Shown here: one piece after another, positions 44,876-55,283 of the stretch
Layout: every line of letters starts with the position of its first letter
How positions within the stretch are numbered: the first letter of the stretch is position 1
Source: Mucilaginibacter rubeus
GTDB lineage: Bacteria; Bacteroidota; Bacteroidia; Sphingobacteriales; Sphingobacteriaceae
DNA: 64,000 nucleotides
NCBI RefSeq assembly: GCF_014643835.1
Contig: NZ_BMKD01000007.1
Location: 124,001 to 188,000, forward strand
Direction: 5' to 3'
Notes under the pieces: generated by a model
Seen by the model: the letters and a program-made list of their open reading frames with translations, nothing else
The model's database searches: none
What the model was told of the DNA's origin: nothing
Translations under genes and position numbers: made by a program

Positions 44876-45547
44876 ATGAAAAAGTTTTACTGTTTAGTAC
44901 TAATAGTACTGGCTGCTTTTACGGCATGCAAAAAAGGTGAGCTATCAGCTGCCGGCGGAGAAGATAATGGCTGCATCAATCGCGTTAAACGTGATTACAG
45001 CGACAGCAATAAAGTTGAACTGGCAGCGGCTATTACGCTCCTGCAAAAAAATAATATCCCGGTTAACGGCCTGGTGATATATAGAGTTATTTTAAACGAT
45101 AGCATAAGCAATAATGGCCCGCTTAATATCTACCAGCATGTTATAGCTTATGAAGAAAGCAAAGGTTTGCCCATCTTTAATTCGGGAATAGGCTATCATT
45201 TCAGGAACGAAGTTTTCGCAACTACCATTGGTCGGCGCTATGGCACACTTAGCCTGAATACTACGGCAACGGCTCCGCTGCCCCAAATACGTAAAATTTT
45301 TATTGATGCTTTTAAAAAAGATGGCTATACCATTGATAACCGCGTTAATGAATCATCATGCCTTAATGCGGAGTTCGGGTATTACAACCTAACGCCGGAT
45401 ACGCCTGACCAGCCTCATTTTGCCAAAGTTTGGAAGGTTACTTTTATGAATTACGATTATCCGGTGGCCTACATTCAGGATGATAACCGAAAACTATTAT
45501 CCTATTTCAACGGATTATTAACACTGAACAAAACCAATAAAAAATAA
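44876..45547 (+). CDS. Lipoprotein of unknown function
   Basis: The product has 223 residues. The lipoprotein signal (MKKFYCLVLIVLAAFTA then C19) is clear; the mature part begins KKGELSAAGGEDNGC. No family recognised; regions such as NIYQHVIAYEESKGLPIFNS and FGYYNLTPDTPDQPHFAKVW look like a compact soluble domain. Anchored to the periplasmic face or surface. Ends before a very strong terminator. Confidence 0.7.
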   Translation: MKKFYCLVLIVLAAFTACKKGELSAAGGEDNGCINRVKRDYSDSNKVELAAAITLLQKNNIPVNGLVIYRVILNDSISNNGPLNIYQHVIAYEESKGLPIFNSGIGYHFRNEVFATTIGRRYGTLSLNTTATAPLPQIRKIFIDAFKKDGYTIDNRVNESSCLNAEFGYYNLTPDTPDQPHFAKVWKVTFMNYDYPVAYIQDDNRKLLSYFNGLLTLNKTNKK

Positions 45548-45603
45548 AATACCGGCGCAATTGGCATTTCTTTAGCCAGCCGGCCATTCTACTTTGTCAG
45601 TTT

Positions 45604-45642
45604 AAAAACACAAAATGCAACATGGTTGCATTTTGTGTTTTT
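45604..45642 (+). terminator. Strong intrinsic terminator of the lipoprotein gene
   Basis: Perfect 17-bp stem AAAAACACAAAATGCAA / TTGCATTTTGTGTTTTT with a 5-base loop, ending in a T tract, 57 bases after the stop. Confidence 0.9.
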
Positions 45643-45679
45643 GTCATTTACCTTTATCCATAATTAACCGCAATATCAT

Positions 45680-46624
45680 ATGAAGGATTTTGATGTGATC
45701 ATTATCGGCGGCAGCAGCGCCGGTTTATCTGCAGGCATGGCTTTGGGCCGTGCCATGCGTAAAGTATTAATTATTGATAGTGGCTTGCCCTGCAACCGCC
45801 AAACGCCACACTCACACAATTTTTTTACTCGCGATGGTCAAACTCCACACGAGATTTTGACTATTGCCCGCGAACAAACTTTAAAATACCCAACTATCAC
45901 GCTGCTCCATAGTGAGGCCACTCAATGTACACCAATAACTAAGGGCTTTGAGGTTAGTACAATATCCGGTGAAACATTCAGCGCAAAGAAAATTATCCTT
46001 GCTGCCGGTATTAAAGACCAAATGCCCGATATTCCCGGCTTCGCCGAATGCTGGGGAATATCGATTATTCATTGCCCCTATTGCCATGGTTATGAATACG
46101 GTTATCAGCCTACAGGCATATTTGCTAACGGCGAAATGGCTTTTGAGCTGACCAAACTTATTTCAAACTGGACAAAAGATCTCATTCTGTTCACTAACGG
46201 AAAATCAACTTTGACAGGAGATCAGCAATCCATTATCAGTCATAATAATATACAAATTATTGAGGGGGAAATAGCAGCGTTTGATCATCATGACGGCCAG
46301 ATAACTACCATCCATTTGCAAAACGGCTCCGAAATAAAACTTAAGGCATTATATGCGAGGCTCCCATTTGTGCAACACAGTGATATTGCATTACAATTAG
46401 GCTGCTCATTTACCGATCAGGGCCATATCCAGGTTGATGCACAGCAAAAAACAACGGTACCCGGCGTTTATGCCGCCGGTGACAGTGCTTCAGGCATTCG
46501 CTCCATAGCCAACGCGGTTAACAGCGGCGGCATGGCAGGCGTTATGGCAAATTTGGAATTGATTAATGAGGTTTTCTGGTGGGAAAAGAATAAAATTAAA
46601 AGCGATTGTCATTCCCATGAATAA
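45680..46624 (+). CDS. Thioredoxin reductase-like FAD oxidoreductase
   Basis: The product has 314 residues. FAD-binding motif IIIGGSSAGLSAG (7-19), active-site pair C132-P-Y-C135 (HCPYCHG), and C-terminal FAD motif GVYAAGDSA. The NADPH-binding loop lacks the classical GGGDSA (IFANGEMAFEL in its place), like a group of CPYC flavoproteins annotated as NAD(P)/FAD-dependent oxidoreductases. It probably reduces a dithiol partner. No thioredoxin gene is nearby. Confidence 0.85.
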   Translation: MKDFDVIIIGGSSAGLSAGMALGRAMRKVLIIDSGLPCNRQTPHSHNFFTRDGQTPHEILTIAREQTLKYPTITLLHSEATQCTPITKGFEVSTISGETFSAKKIILAAGIKDQMPDIPGFAECWGISIIHCPYCHGYEYGYQPTGIFANGEMAFELTKLISNWTKDLILFTNGKSTLTGDQQSIISHNNIQIIEGEIAAFDHHDGQITTIHLQNGSEIKLKALYARLPFVQHSDIALQLGCSFTDQGHIQVDAQQKTTVPGVYAAGDSASGIRSIANAVNSGGMAGVMANLELINEVFWWEKNKIKSDCHSHE

Positions 46625-46697
46625 GCAAAGCGCTGTATATTGGTCGCAACAAAAAATTTCCAGCACCAGTTTCAGGGCACTTCAACCCAATAAATAC

Positions 46698-46934
46698 TTA
46701 TTCGTAAACTCTCGCGGCAGTGAGGATGTCGGCAAAAACGCCCCAATTTACATTTTCGGGAACTGGGAGGTTGTTATTCAGATAATAGCCTTCCATGTCA
46801 TCGGTCCAACTTTGGATTCCCTCAAGGTAATCTAACAAAGACTTGTTTTCCCATTTATCAGGGTTATCTTTCAAGTCATTGATCAATGAAGACATGAATT
46901 GTACAAAATCATCTTTCGAGTTTAAATTTTTCAT
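46698..46934 (-). CDS. Small DUF7660-like protein
   Basis: The product has 78 residues, soluble and acidic. DNPDKWENKSLLDYLEGIQS, then WTDDMEGYY and WGVFADILTAARVYE, recall the DUF7660 family of small uncharacterised proteins (W-E-N-x-x-L-x-x-[YF]-L ... W-x-x-[FL]-A-x-x-L-x-A-A). It converges on the flavoprotein gene. Function unknown. Confidence 0.7.
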   Translation of the reverse strand: MKNLNSKDDFVQFMSSLINDLKDNPDKWENKSLLDYLEGIQSWTDDMEGYYLNNNLPVPENVNWGVFADILTAARVYE

Positions 46935-47048
46935 AAATCAAGCCTTGAAGATAGTTGGTTTCTTTGCAAGGTATGGACGATTTCTTTTTATCCTCACCCT
47001 ACTTATTCCCTACCCTATTGAAATGTTTTTTATTTGAGCTTAAATCAT

Positions 47049-48635
47049 CTACTGCTCCAACCCTTTTTTAAAGGTTACATCATCGGTGTTGATCACTTTA
47101 AAGTAGGCGTTATCACCCCATTTAAAGCGGGCCGCCTGGGCTTTCAGGATTGTTTTTATCGGCTCCCTGGAGATCTGTACTTCGTGCGAATCCATTTCTT
47201 TAATGGTTTGCGAGGCATACAGTATAAATTTATCGACCTCGTCATTACTAACAGCATATTGAGTTAAAAACTCAGCTTCAGTCGGGTATTTTTTAAGCAA
47301 TTGCTGCTGGCGGTCAACAACGTAAGCGGTAAATAATTGCTGCTGGCTCAGGTCCTGGATAAGCGGGGTGAATTTGCTGGTATCCGCCGGTACAAAAACA
47401 TCGGGCATAATGCCTCCGCCGCTAAAAACTTTACGCCCGCTTGAAGTATGGAATGATGGGGTGCCTTTAAAAACACTATCGTTAAGGTTGCTTTGTTCTG
47501 AAAAAAGTTCACCTTTTTGCATGCGCTGGGCAAGTTCATTGCGATAACTGTCAACCCCGTTTTTGTATGATTTCTGGATAGAGCGGCCCGAAGGGGTATA
47601 GTACCTGGCCACTGTTAAATTAACTGCCGAACCATCGTCAAAAGCAAACTGCTGCTGTACCAGGCCTTTACCAAATGATCGTCGACCAACAATAGTAGCC
47701 CTGTCAAGGTCCTGCAGGGCCCCTGCTAAAATCTCACTGGCCGAGGCCGAATATTCATCAATAAGCACGGTAAGTTTCCCTTTCTGAAACATGCCCGAAT
47801 CGGTGGCAAAGTAATCAGTCCGGGGCTCGTGAATCCCTTTGGTATAAACTATCAGCTTTCCATCAGTTAAAAACTCATCGGCTAATGAAGTAGCAGCATT
47901 AAGGTACCCACCGCCATTGCCTCTCAGGTCGAGCAGCAATTTATTCATACCGTCAACTTTTAGCGCCGTTAAAGCCTTTCTGAAATCGAGGTCGGTAGTG
48001 GCCGAAAACTTGCTGATCTTGATATAGCCGGTGTTAGCATCGGCCATATAGGCAGCATCAACACTGCTCAGGTCAACATGCCCCCGTTTAACCGTAAGTA
48101 TTTTTAAATCTTTGCTCAGCGGAGGCACAACACTCAGTTTTATTTCAGCATCCTTTTCGCCCCTGAAAACACTATTTATACGGGTGGCTGTTAGCTTGCT
48201 GCCCGAAAACTTTTTATCGTCGACATTGATCACCTTACTGCCCACCAGTAAGCCCGCTTTTTCGGCCGGACCGCCGGCATAAACCTGCGTAATGATCAGT
48301 GTATCACGAAGTAACTGGTATTCGATACCGATACCGTTAAAACCACCGTCTAACCGTTCATTGATGGATTGCGCCTGCTGCTGCGGTAAATAAAGCGAAT
48401 GCGGATCAAGGTTTTGAAGCAGGTTATTTACCGACACGCCTTCAATACTATCGATATTAACGCTGTCAACATAGTTGCGGTCAACCAGTTGCAACACCTT
48501 TGCTATTTTACTATTGCTCACAAAGGAGAAGCCAAGGTTATGCGCGGCAAAATCCTTGTTAAGCACCTGGCCTATCATCACCCCTACCAGCAGCAGGATT
48601 ATTGTCCGGAAAATTACACCCGCGGTCCTCTTCAT
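47049..48635 (-). CDS. S41-family C-terminal processing peptidase
   Basis: The product has 528 residues: N-terminal membrane helix (9-25), helical region, PDZ domain (about 85-170; NGIGIEYQLLRDTLIITQVY, GGPAEKAGL), and catalytic core with the serine in EYSASASEILAGAL (near 298) and the lysine in RRSFGKGLVQ about 25 residues later. CtpA-like proteases trim or degrade envelope proteins. The C-terminal tail (KTILKAQAARFKWGDNAYFK) is typical of Bacteroidota members. Divergent from murQ. Confidence 0.93.
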   Translation of the reverse strand: MKRTAGVIFRTIILLLVGVMIGQVLNKDFAAHNLGFSFVSNSKIAKVLQLVDRNYVDSVNIDSIEGVSVNNLLQNLDPHSLYLPQQQAQSINERLDGGFNGIGIEYQLLRDTLIITQVYAGGPAEKAGLLVGSKVINVDDKKFSGSKLTATRINSVFRGEKDAEIKLSVVPPLSKDLKILTVKRGHVDLSSVDAAYMADANTGYIKISKFSATTDLDFRKALTALKVDGMNKLLLDLRGNGGGYLNAATSLADEFLTDGKLIVYTKGIHEPRTDYFATDSGMFQKGKLTVLIDEYSASASEILAGALQDLDRATIVGRRSFGKGLVQQQFAFDDGSAVNLTVARYYTPSGRSIQKSYKNGVDSYRNELAQRMQKGELFSEQSNLNDSVFKGTPSFHTSSGRKVFSGGGIMPDVFVPADTSKFTPLIQDLSQQQLFTAYVVDRQQQLLKKYPTEAEFLTQYAVSNDEVDKFILYASQTIKEMDSHEVQISREPIKTILKAQAARFKWGDNAYFKVINTDDVTFKKGLEQ

Positions 48636-48690
48636 AACTTATTACACACAAAGTTAATAATTGCAGGGTCAATAATTTTTACCCGCACCC

Positions 48691-48719
48691 TTGCATTTGA
48701 TGATTTTTACCGAATTTTG
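48691..48719 (+). promoter_or_regulatory. murQ: Possible murQ promoter
   Basis: TTG (48691-48693), 18 nt, then GAATTTTG (48712-48719), close to the TTG-N19-TAnnTTTG consensus, 25 bp before the murQ ATG. Confidence 0.4.
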
Positions 48720-48743
48720 TTATAAATTATTTGAAAATAGGCT

Positions 48744-49553
48744 ATGGAAACCACCACCGAAAGGGAATCGCACTATAAAAACCTCGAAAAACAGACCGTA
48801 AGGGAAATTTTAGAAAACATTAATAACGAGGATAAAACGGTTCCGCTGGCTGTGGAAAAGGCATTGCCACAGATAGAAGCCCTGGCAACTATCACCGCAG
48901 AAAGGATGAAAAACGGCGGACGTTTATTTTACATAGGCGCCGGTACCAGTGGCCGTTTAGGCGTGGTTGATGCTTCGGAATGCCCGCCAACATTCGGCGT
49001 TCCGTTTGATATGGTGGTGGGCTTGATAGCAGGCGGCGATGGCGCGATCCGCAAAGCGGTAGAATTTGCTGAAGACGATGCTGTACAGGCCTGGAAAGAT
49101 CTGGAAGCTTTCGACATTAATGATAAAGACGTGGTTATTGGCATAGCCGCTTCGGGCACTACACCGTATGTGATCGGCGGCTTAAAAACAGCTAATGAGC
49201 ATAATTTAGTTACCGGCTGTATTGTTTGTAACAGCGGCAGTCCGGTAGCGGCTGTGGCACAGTACCCGGTTGAAGTAGTAACAGGCCCTGAGTTTTTAAC
49301 AGGGTCAACCCGCATGAAAGCAGGCACGGCGCAAAAATTAGTTTTAAATATGCTGAGCACAAGCGTAATGATCCAGCTTGGCCGCGTAAAAGGGAACAGG
49401 ATGGTTGATATGCAATTGAGCAACCACAAATTGGTGAACAGGGGCACCCGCATGGTAATGGACGAAACCGGGCTGAACGAAGAAGAAGCAGCCGGGTTAC
49501 TGAAACAATACGGCAGCGTACGAGGCGCTGTTGATCATTATTTAAAAAAATAA
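48744..49553 (+). CDS. murQ: N-acetylmuramic acid 6-phosphate etherase
   Basis: The product has 269 residues, slightly shorter than E. coli MurQ. The SIS-domain motif YIGAGTSGRLGVVDASECPPTFG carries the expected catalytic glutamate (E79). GSTRMKAGTAQKLVLNML and NRMVDMQLSNHKL are strongly conserved family segments. It cleaves the lactyl ether of MurNAc-6-phosphate during cell-wall recycling. No anmK, ampG or PTS partner is adjacent. Confidence 0.95.
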   Translation: METTTERESHYKNLEKQTVREILENINNEDKTVPLAVEKALPQIEALATITAERMKNGGRLFYIGAGTSGRLGVVDASECPPTFGVPFDMVVGLIAGGDGAIRKAVEFAEDDAVQAWKDLEAFDINDKDVVIGIAASGTTPYVIGGLKTANEHNLVTGCIVCNSGSPVAAVAQYPVEVVTGPEFLTGSTRMKAGTAQKLVLNMLSTSVMIQLGRVKGNRMVDMQLSNHKLVNRGTRMVMDETGLNEEEAAGLLKQYGSVRGAVDHYLKK

Positions 49554-49655
49554 ACTGAATTTGAAGATGTGTTGATTTGGAAATTTGAAGATGCTTGTAT
49601 TCGATAAATTCTCAAATTCAAAAAATTCGGGTTCAGACAATTTGAAATCAAAAAC

Positions 49656-50222
49656 ATGCACGATATTGAACCATATTACCGCTGGAGAGACGATTACGTG
49701 GCATCAGAAGATGAGTTTTCGCCTTTCTACGCGACAGAATACAGCGAGTTTGAATTTGACAAGCAGGTATACAATTACCTGCTGCACCCGCAATGGGACT
49801 CATTCGGCTCCAATACCCTTTATTTAAAAGTGCTTTTTGCCGATTATGATAAAGGCTACACTATTATTGAGCTGATAGGTGAATGGAATGACGCCATAAA
49901 CAACGACATTATGATGCTGAAGCGTGAGCTGCTCGACCTGATGATAGATAATGGCATCAGCCATTTTATCCTGATCGGCGAAAACGTACTCAACTTTCAT
50001 TCAAGCGATGATTGCTATTACGAAGAGTGGTTCCAGGACGTGGAAGACGGCTGGATAGCAGGCATCAACTTCCGCGAACACGTGATAGACGAATTTAAAC
50101 ACAGCAATATCGACTATTACATCAATTTTGGCGGCGAACTCGATAGCCTTGGCTGGCGCACCCTGAAACCCATACAGGTTTTCAAAAAGGTTGAAGAGCA
50201 GTTGATGCGCCGTTTGAATTGA
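49656..50222 (+). CDS. Conserved hypothetical protein of Bacteroidota
   Basis: The product has 188 residues, cytoplasmic, acidic and aromatic-rich. Segments PYYRWRDDYVASEDEFSPFY, NGISHFILIGENVLNFHSSD and FGGELDSLGWRTLKPIQVFK look like a conserved single-domain protein; similar proteins are recalled from many Bacteroidota but no function is known. The short spacer before it (49555-49655) contains low-complexity TTTGAAGAT / AATTTG repeats. Confidence 0.75.
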   Translation: MHDIEPYYRWRDDYVASEDEFSPFYATEYSEFEFDKQVYNYLLHPQWDSFGSNTLYLKVLFADYDKGYTIIELIGEWNDAINNDIMMLKRELLDLMIDNGISHFILIGENVLNFHSSDDCYYEEWFQDVEDGWIAGINFREHVIDEFKHSNIDYYINFGGELDSLGWRTLKPIQVFKKVEEQLMRRLN

Positions 50223-50230
50223 GGGTTACA

Positions 50231-50346
50231 GAGTCAAGAAGCAGGAAGAACAGAAATCAAGACTGCAAGAATCAAGAGTCAAGAGACAAGACATTTCGGA
50301 AAACTTTCCTGTTTCTTGACTCTTGATTCTTGCAGTCTTGCTTCTT
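50231..50346. repeat. Long inverted repeat upstream of the BI-1 gene (AATCAAGA family)
   Basis: A perfect 27-bp inverted repeat, left arm 50258-50284 (starts CAAGACTGCAAG), right arm 50314-50340 (ends CTTGCAGTCTTG), 29-nt loop, with additional partly paired sequence outside (GAAGCAGGAAG / CTTCTTCATGCT). It ends 54 bp before the next start codon. Related, more decayed copy at 43185-43335. Confidence 0.85.
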
Positions 50347-50399
50347 CATGCTGTATTCACCTTTTATTTATATATTCGTACTATAATTTTTAACACAAA

Positions 50400-51131
50400 A
50401 TGGAATTTAAAGAATCTAAATACAACTTCGATAATGTAATCGAAGTTAGGGATCAATCAGAAGTTGCTTCACGCAGGTTTATGGCCGGCGTTTTCAGCTG
50501 GATGTTCGTTGCGCTTGGCGTATCAGCAATAACAGTTTATCTATTTTTAAATATGGGCCTGATCAGTCTGATCGTTGCACCAACAGGCGGCCTTACGGGT
50601 TTTGGCTATTTTGCGCTGTTTTCGCCACTGGCGTTTTCATTGGTAATGCAATTTGGCTATAACCGAATCTCTTATCCGGTATTGGTGCTGCTTTTCGTAG
50701 CTTATGCAACACTTATTGGCATCAGCTTAAGTTTGATATTTCTGATCTACACATCTGCATCAATATTGGGTGTTTTCATTACCGCATCAGTAACTTTCGG
50801 TATTATGGGCATTGCCGGTTATACTACCCAGATGGATTTAACAAAGTTTGGTTCAATCATGTACATCCTGTTCATTGGGATTTTTGTAGCTTCATTAGCT
50901 AACTTCTTTATGCACAGCGAACAAATGAGTTACATCATCAGCTACATAGGCATAGCTGTATTTACTGGTTTAACTGCCTACTATATGCAAATGTTAAAAC
51001 GCATTGGAGCAGGTATTGAATACGGTGATGCAAGCTCGAAAAAACTGGCCCTGATGGGTGCGCTAACATTGTACATCACACTGATCAACCTGTTTTTTAT
51101 GCTCCTCCGTTTATTCGGCAGAAGAAGATAA
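50400..51131 (+). CDS. Bax inhibitor-1/YccA-family membrane protein
   Basis: The product has 243 residues and seven predicted membrane helices, preceded by a cytoplasmic N-terminus (1-27). Family features: RRFMAGVFSWMFVALGVSAI at helix 1, and AGYTTQMDLTKFGSIMYILF. The C-terminal part (GAGIEYGDASSKKLALMGAL..LYITLINLFFMLLRLFG) carries the aspartate and tyrosine region of the BI-1 pH/calcium site. Likely calcium leak or protease-interacting protein. Confidence 0.9.
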   Translation: MEFKESKYNFDNVIEVRDQSEVASRRFMAGVFSWMFVALGVSAITVYLFLNMGLISLIVAPTGGLTGFGYFALFSPLAFSLVMQFGYNRISYPVLVLLFVAYATLIGISLSLIFLIYTSASILGVFITASVTFGIMGIAGYTTQMDLTKFGSIMYILFIGIFVASLANFFMHSEQMSYIISYIGIAVFTGLTAYYMQMLKRIGAGIEYGDASSKKLALMGALTLYITLINLFFMLLRLFGRRR

Positions 51132-51154
51132 TCTCATTAAGAAATTCAATCATA

Positions 51155-51185
51155 AAGCTGCCTCCGCAAAAGGCGGCTTTTTTTG
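51155..51185 (+). terminator. Intrinsic terminator of the BI-1 gene
   Basis: AAAGCTGCCT / AGGCGGCTTT stem with an 8-base loop, followed by TTTTTTG; 24 bases past the stop. Confidence 0.85.
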
Positions 51186-51230
51186 TTTAACAATGTGGCT
51201 TAGGCATGATATTTAGCGTATGTTATATAC

Positions 51231-51261
51231 TTGCAAATGATAACTTTATTGCGCAACTTTG
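51231..51261 (+). promoter_or_regulatory. metH: metH promoter
   Basis: TTG (51231-51233), 20-nt spacer, CAACTTTG (51254-51261), one mismatch to TAnnTTTG. Transcription should start at about 51268, at the first base of the riboswitch. Confidence 0.6.
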
Positions 51262-51266
51262 CACTG

Positions 51267-51372
51267 CTTATGGAGAAAGACGGAGGGATTAGACCCTGCG
51301 ATGTCTTAGCAACCTGTGCTTCACAAGGTGCTACATTCTACCAGGCAGCAATTACGCGCCCGGACAGATAAG
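51267..51372 (+). ncRNA. SAM-I (S-box) riboswitch upstream of metH
   Basis: P1 is formed by CTTAT (51267-51271) and GATAAG (51367-51372). The conserved core is present in order: AAAGACGGAGGGATTAGACC, CTGCGATGTCTTAGCAACCT, a P3 hairpin, AGGTGCTACATTCTACCAGG and the P4 segment. A following hairpin CGAAAGTC..GACTTTTCG (51373-51401) lacks a T tract, so the expression platform is not an obvious terminator. Confidence 0.92.
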
Positions 51373-51418
51373 CGAAAGTCATAACAACACCCGACTTTTC
51401 GAGATAAGCTGTATTTAG

Positions 51419-51577
51419 ATTTGAGATATTAGACGTGAGATTTGAGATAGCTTCGGCTCTTTCAATCGCCTGTTTAATGTCTTTTTATCAGATATATGAG
51501 GTGAAAGACATGATGTTTTAGCAAGGTTCTCTCCGCTAAAATCTCACGTCTCAAATCTCATATCTCACATCTCAAAA
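51419..51577. repeat. GAGATTTGAGA-family inverted repeat inside the metH leader
   Basis: GAGATATTAGACGTGAGATT and repeats near 51420-51455 are mirrored by AATCTCACGTCTCAAATCTC and repeats at 51540-51577. The right arm touches the metH ATG (51579), leaving no Shine-Dalgarno sequence. Confidence 0.75.
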
Positions 51578-51578
51578 A

Positions 51579-54500
51579 ATGGACATTAGAAAAGAATTAC
51601 AGAAACGCATCCTGGTGATTGACGGAGCAATGGGTACCATGATTCAAAGGTACCAGCTTACCGAGAAGGATTTTCGTGGCGAGCGTTTTCGCGATCATCA
51701 TAGCGACCTGCAGGGCAATAACGACCTGCTCAATATCACGCGCCCTGATATTATCAAAGCCATCCATGCCGAATATCTTGATGCCGGTGCGGATATCATT
51801 GAAACTAACACTTTCAGCACACAGGTAATTTCCCTTGCCGATTATCACCTGGAAGAACTGGCCTATGAACTAAGCTACGAAGGTGCACGCATTGCCCGCG
51901 AGGTAGCCGACGAATATACCCGGCGCAACCCTGCAAAGCCGCGTTTTGTTGCCGGTGCCATCGGCCCAACCAACCGTACTGCTTCCTTATCGCCAGACGT
52001 TAACGACCCCGGATATCGCGCCGTTACCTTTGATGACCTGGCCGAGGCCTACTATGACCAGGTACGCGGTTTGGTTGACGGAGGATCGCACCTGTTGTTG
52101 GTCGAAACTATCTTTGATACACTGAATGCAAAAGCAGCCCTCTTCGCCATAAAACGTTATGAGCTGGAATGTAAAGCTGCAGGTAAGGATTTTCCTGCTT
52201 TCAGGGATTCGGGCGGTATCATGATCTCAGGTACTATTACCGATGCTTCAGGCCGTACCCTTTCCGGGCAAACTGTCGAAGCTTTCTGGAACTCGATAAG
52301 CCATGCCAACCTGCTATCGGTAGGCCTAAACTGCGCTTTGGGTGCCCGGGAAATGCGCCCGCACCTTGCCGAACTTTCTGAAAAAGCAGGCGTATTTATT
52401 TCGGCCTATCCAAACGCCGGCTTACCCAACGAGTTTGGCCAGTACGACGAAACTCCGCATGAAACCGCTCACCAGGTTGATGATTTTATCAAAGCCGGCC
52501 TGGTTAATATTGTTGGTGGCTGCTGCGGTACCACACCCGAGCATATTAAGTGCATTGCCGATAAGGCTGCCAAATATCCGCCCCGCCCTATCCCTCAAAT
52601 TGAGCCGGATATGCGCCTGAGCGGCCTGGAAGCGGTCACCATTAAACCCGAAAGCATTTTTGTAAACGTGGGCGAACGCACCAACATTACCGGTTCCCCT
52701 AAGTTTTCCAAATTGATCCTTGCCGAAGATTATGAGGCAGCTCTAAGTGTTGCCTTGCAACAGGTGGAAGGCGGCGCGCAGGTCATCGATATTAACATGG
52801 ATGAGGGCATGATTGATTCGGAGGCTGTGATGGTAAAATTCCTGAACCTGGTTGCTTCTGAACCGGATATAGCCAAACTGCCTATTATGATCGACTCATC
52901 CAAATGGACAGTGATCGAGGCCGGTTTGAAATGCGTACAGGGTAAAGGTATCGTGAACTCCATCTCCCTGAAAGAGGGTGAAGAAAAGTTTAAAGAGCAT
53001 GCCCGGAAAATCTTAAGCTATGGTGCTGCCACCGTAGTAATGGCCTTTGACGAAACCGGTCAGGCTGATTCATTGGAACGTCGTATCGAGATCTGCAAAC
53101 GATCATATGAGATCCTGGTGAACGAAGTAGGTTTTCCGCCGCAGGATATCATTTTCGATCCGAACATCCTAACAGTTGCTACCGGCCTGGAAGAACATAA
53201 TAACTACGCGGTAGATTTTATTGAGGCCACCCGCTGGATCAAGCAAAACCTGCCGCACGCTAAAGTGAGCGGCGGTGTAAGTAACATTTCGTTCTCGTTC
53301 AGGGGTAATAATACCGTGCGCGAGGCCATGCACTCGGCATTCCTGTACCATGCCATTAAAGCCGGTATGGATATGGGGATTGTAAACGCCGGCATGCTGG
53401 AGGTTTACGAGGAGATTCCGAAAAACCTTTTGGAACTTGTAGAAGATGTACTCCTTAACCGCCGCCCGGATGCTACCGAGCGCCTGGTGGAATTTGCCGA
53501 CACCATCAAAAGCAAAGGAAAAGAAGTTGTACGCGACGAAGAATGGCGCAAAGGCACCGTTCAGGAGCGCCTCTCCCACTCGCTGGTAAAAGGCATTGTT
53601 GAATACCTTGACGACGATGTGGAGGAAGCCCGCCAGGCCTACAGCAAACCACTTGAGGTTATTGAAGGTCCGTTGATGGATGGTATGAACATCGTAGGCG
53701 ACTTGTTCGGTGCCGGCAAGATGTTTTTACCACAAGTGGTAAAATCAGCCCGTGTGATGAAAAAGGCGGTGGCTTACCTGCTGCCTTTTATTGAGGAAGA
53801 AAAAAAGAACAACGTAAATGCTGATCAGCGCGCCAACGCCGGCAAGGTGTTAATGGCCACCGTAAAAGGCGATGTACATGATATCGGCAAAAATATAGTT
53901 GGCGTGGTGCTGGCTTGTAACAACTTTGAGGTGATTGACCTTGGGGTGATGGTGCCCGCGCAACGCATTATTGAAGAGGCTAAAAAGCAAAACGTTGATA
54001 TCATTGGCTTAAGCGGATTGATCACCCCATCGCTTGATGAAATGGTGCATTTTGCCAAAGAAATGGAGCGCGAAGGATTTACCATCCCGCTAATCATTGG
54101 TGGTGCTACAACGTCGCGCATTCACGCAGCCGTAAAAGTGGCGCCGCAATACTCCGGGGCTGCCATTCACGTTTTGGACGCTTCGCGCAGCGTTACCGTT
54201 TGCAGCAATCTAATGAGCAAGGACAACCGGGATGCCTATATCCAGGGCATTAAGGATGAATATGCCAAAGCCCGTGAGGCACATGCCAACAAAAAATCGG
54301 ACAAGCGTTTTGTAACTATCGAAGAAGCCCGTGCTGGTAAATTCCAGATTAGCCTGGATGGCGATGTGGCGCCGAAACCCGCATTTACAGGCACCAAAGT
54401 ATTTGAGAATTTCCCGCTGGAAGAGTTGCTGCCTTATATCGACTGGACGCCATTTTTCCATACCTGGGAACTTCGCGGCAGCTATCCGAAGATCTTTGAT

Positions 54501-55283
54501 GATAAGTTTGTAGGCGTTGAAGCCAAAAAACTATTTAACGATGCGCAGGTATTGATGAAACGTATTGTTGACGAGAAACTGTTCACTGCGAAAGGCGTGA
54601 TAGGTTTCTGGCCGGCCAATGCCGTAGGTGATGATATTGAATTATATACCGATGAAAGTCGCACAACAGTTTTAAATCGCATCCATACCTTACGCCAGCA
54701 GGCCGAAAAGGTAAAGAACGATCCGTACTATGCATTGTCGGATTTTATCGCGCCAAAAGAAAGCGGTGTGCCTGATTACTTCGGCGGCTTTGCGGTAACA
54801 ACCGGTTTGGGTTGTGATGAATTGGTTGCTGAGTTTGAGGCCGATCATGACGACTATAACAGCATCATGGCCAAAGCCCTTGCCGACCGCCTTGCCGAAG
54901 CCTTCGCCGAAAAAATGCACGAGTTGGTACGTAAGGAATACTGGGGCTATGCCAAAGGCGAACAGCTAAGCAATGCCGACCTTATTAAGGAAGAATACCA
55001 GGGCATCCGTCCGGCACCGGGTTATCCGGCCTGCCCGGACCATACCGAAAAAACCACCTTGTTTGAATTACTAAAAGCAGAAGACAACGCAAACATGCAC
55101 CTAACCGAAAGCCTGGCCATGCTGCCGGCCGCATCGGTAAGCGGTTTCTACTTCGCACATCCGCAGGCAAGATATTTCGGCTTGGGTAAAATCAGTAAGG
55201 ATCAGGTTGAGGATTATGCTATCCGTAAACAAATGCCATTGGAGGATGTGGAAAGATGGCTAGGGCCGAATATTAATTATTAG
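51579..55283 (+). CDS. metH: Cobalamin-dependent methionine synthase
   Basis: The product has 1234 residues, full-length four-module MetH. Homocysteine module (1-330) with zinc cysteines in GLNCALG and [10 protein letters not shown]; pterin module (about 350-620; [17 protein letters not shown]); cap and B12 module (about 650-890) with the axial histidine in [15 protein letters not shown] near 767; AdoMet reactivation module (about 920-1234) with [13 protein letters not shown]. It transfers methyl from methyltetrahydrofolate to homocysteine. Regulated by the upstream SAM riboswitch; metF follows. Confidence 0.98.
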   Translation: MDIRKELQKRILVIDGAMGTMIQRYQLTEKDFRGERFRDHHSDLQGNNDLLNITRPDIIKAIHAEYLDAGADIIETNTFSTQVISLADYHLEELAYELSYEGARIAREVADEYTRRNPAKPRFVAGAIGPTNRTASLSPDVNDPGYRAVTFDDLAEAYYDQVRGLVDGGSHLLLVETIFDTLNAKAALFAIKRYELECKAAGKDFPAFRDSGGIMISGTITDASGRTLSGQTVEAFWNSISHANLLSVGLNCALGAREMRPHLAELSEKAGVFISAYPNAGLPNEFGQYDETPHETAHQVDDFIKAGLVNIVGGCCGTTPEHIKCIADKAAKYPPRPIPQIEPDMRLSGLEAVTIKPESIFVNVGERTNITGSPKFSKLILAEDYEAALSVALQQVEGGAQVIDINMDEGMIDSEAVMVKFLNLVASEPDIAKLPIMIDSSKWTVIEAGLKCVQGKGIVNSISLKEGEEKFKEHARKILSYGAATVVMAFDETGQADSLERRIEICKRSYEILVNEVGFPPQDIIFDPNILTVATGLEEHNNYAVDFIEATRWIKQNLPHAKVSGGVSNISFSFRGNNTVREAMHSAFLYHAIKAGMDMGIVNAGMLEVYEEIPKNLLELVEDVLLNRRPDATERLVEFADTIKSKGKEVVRDEEWRKGTVQERLSHSLVKGIVEYLDDDVEEARQAYSKPLEVIEGPLMDGMNIVGDLFGAGKMFLPQVVKSARVMKKAVAYLLPFIEEEKKNNVNADQRANAGKVLMATVKGDVHDIGKNIVGVVLACNNFEVIDLGVMVPAQRIIEEAKKQNVDIIGLSGLITPSLDEMVHFAKEMEREGFTIPLIIGGATTSRIHAAVKVAPQYSGAAIHVLDASRSVTVCSNLMSKDNRDAYIQGIKDEYAKAREAHANKKSDKRFVTIEEARAGKFQISLDGDVAPKPAFTGTKVFENFPLEELLPYIDWTPFFHTWELRGSYPKIFDDKFVGVEAKKLFNDAQVLMKRIVDEKLFTAKGVIGFWPANAVGDDIELYTDESRTTVLNRIHTLRQQAEKVKNDPYYALSDFIAPKESGVPDYFGGFAVTTGLGCDELVAEFEADHDDYNSIMAKALADRLAEAFAEKMHELVRKEYWGYAKGEQLSNADLIKEEYQGIRPAPGYPACPDHTEKTTLFELLKAEDNANMHLTESLAMLPAASVSGFYFAHPQARYFGLGKISKDQVEDYAIRKQMPLEDVERWLGPNINY

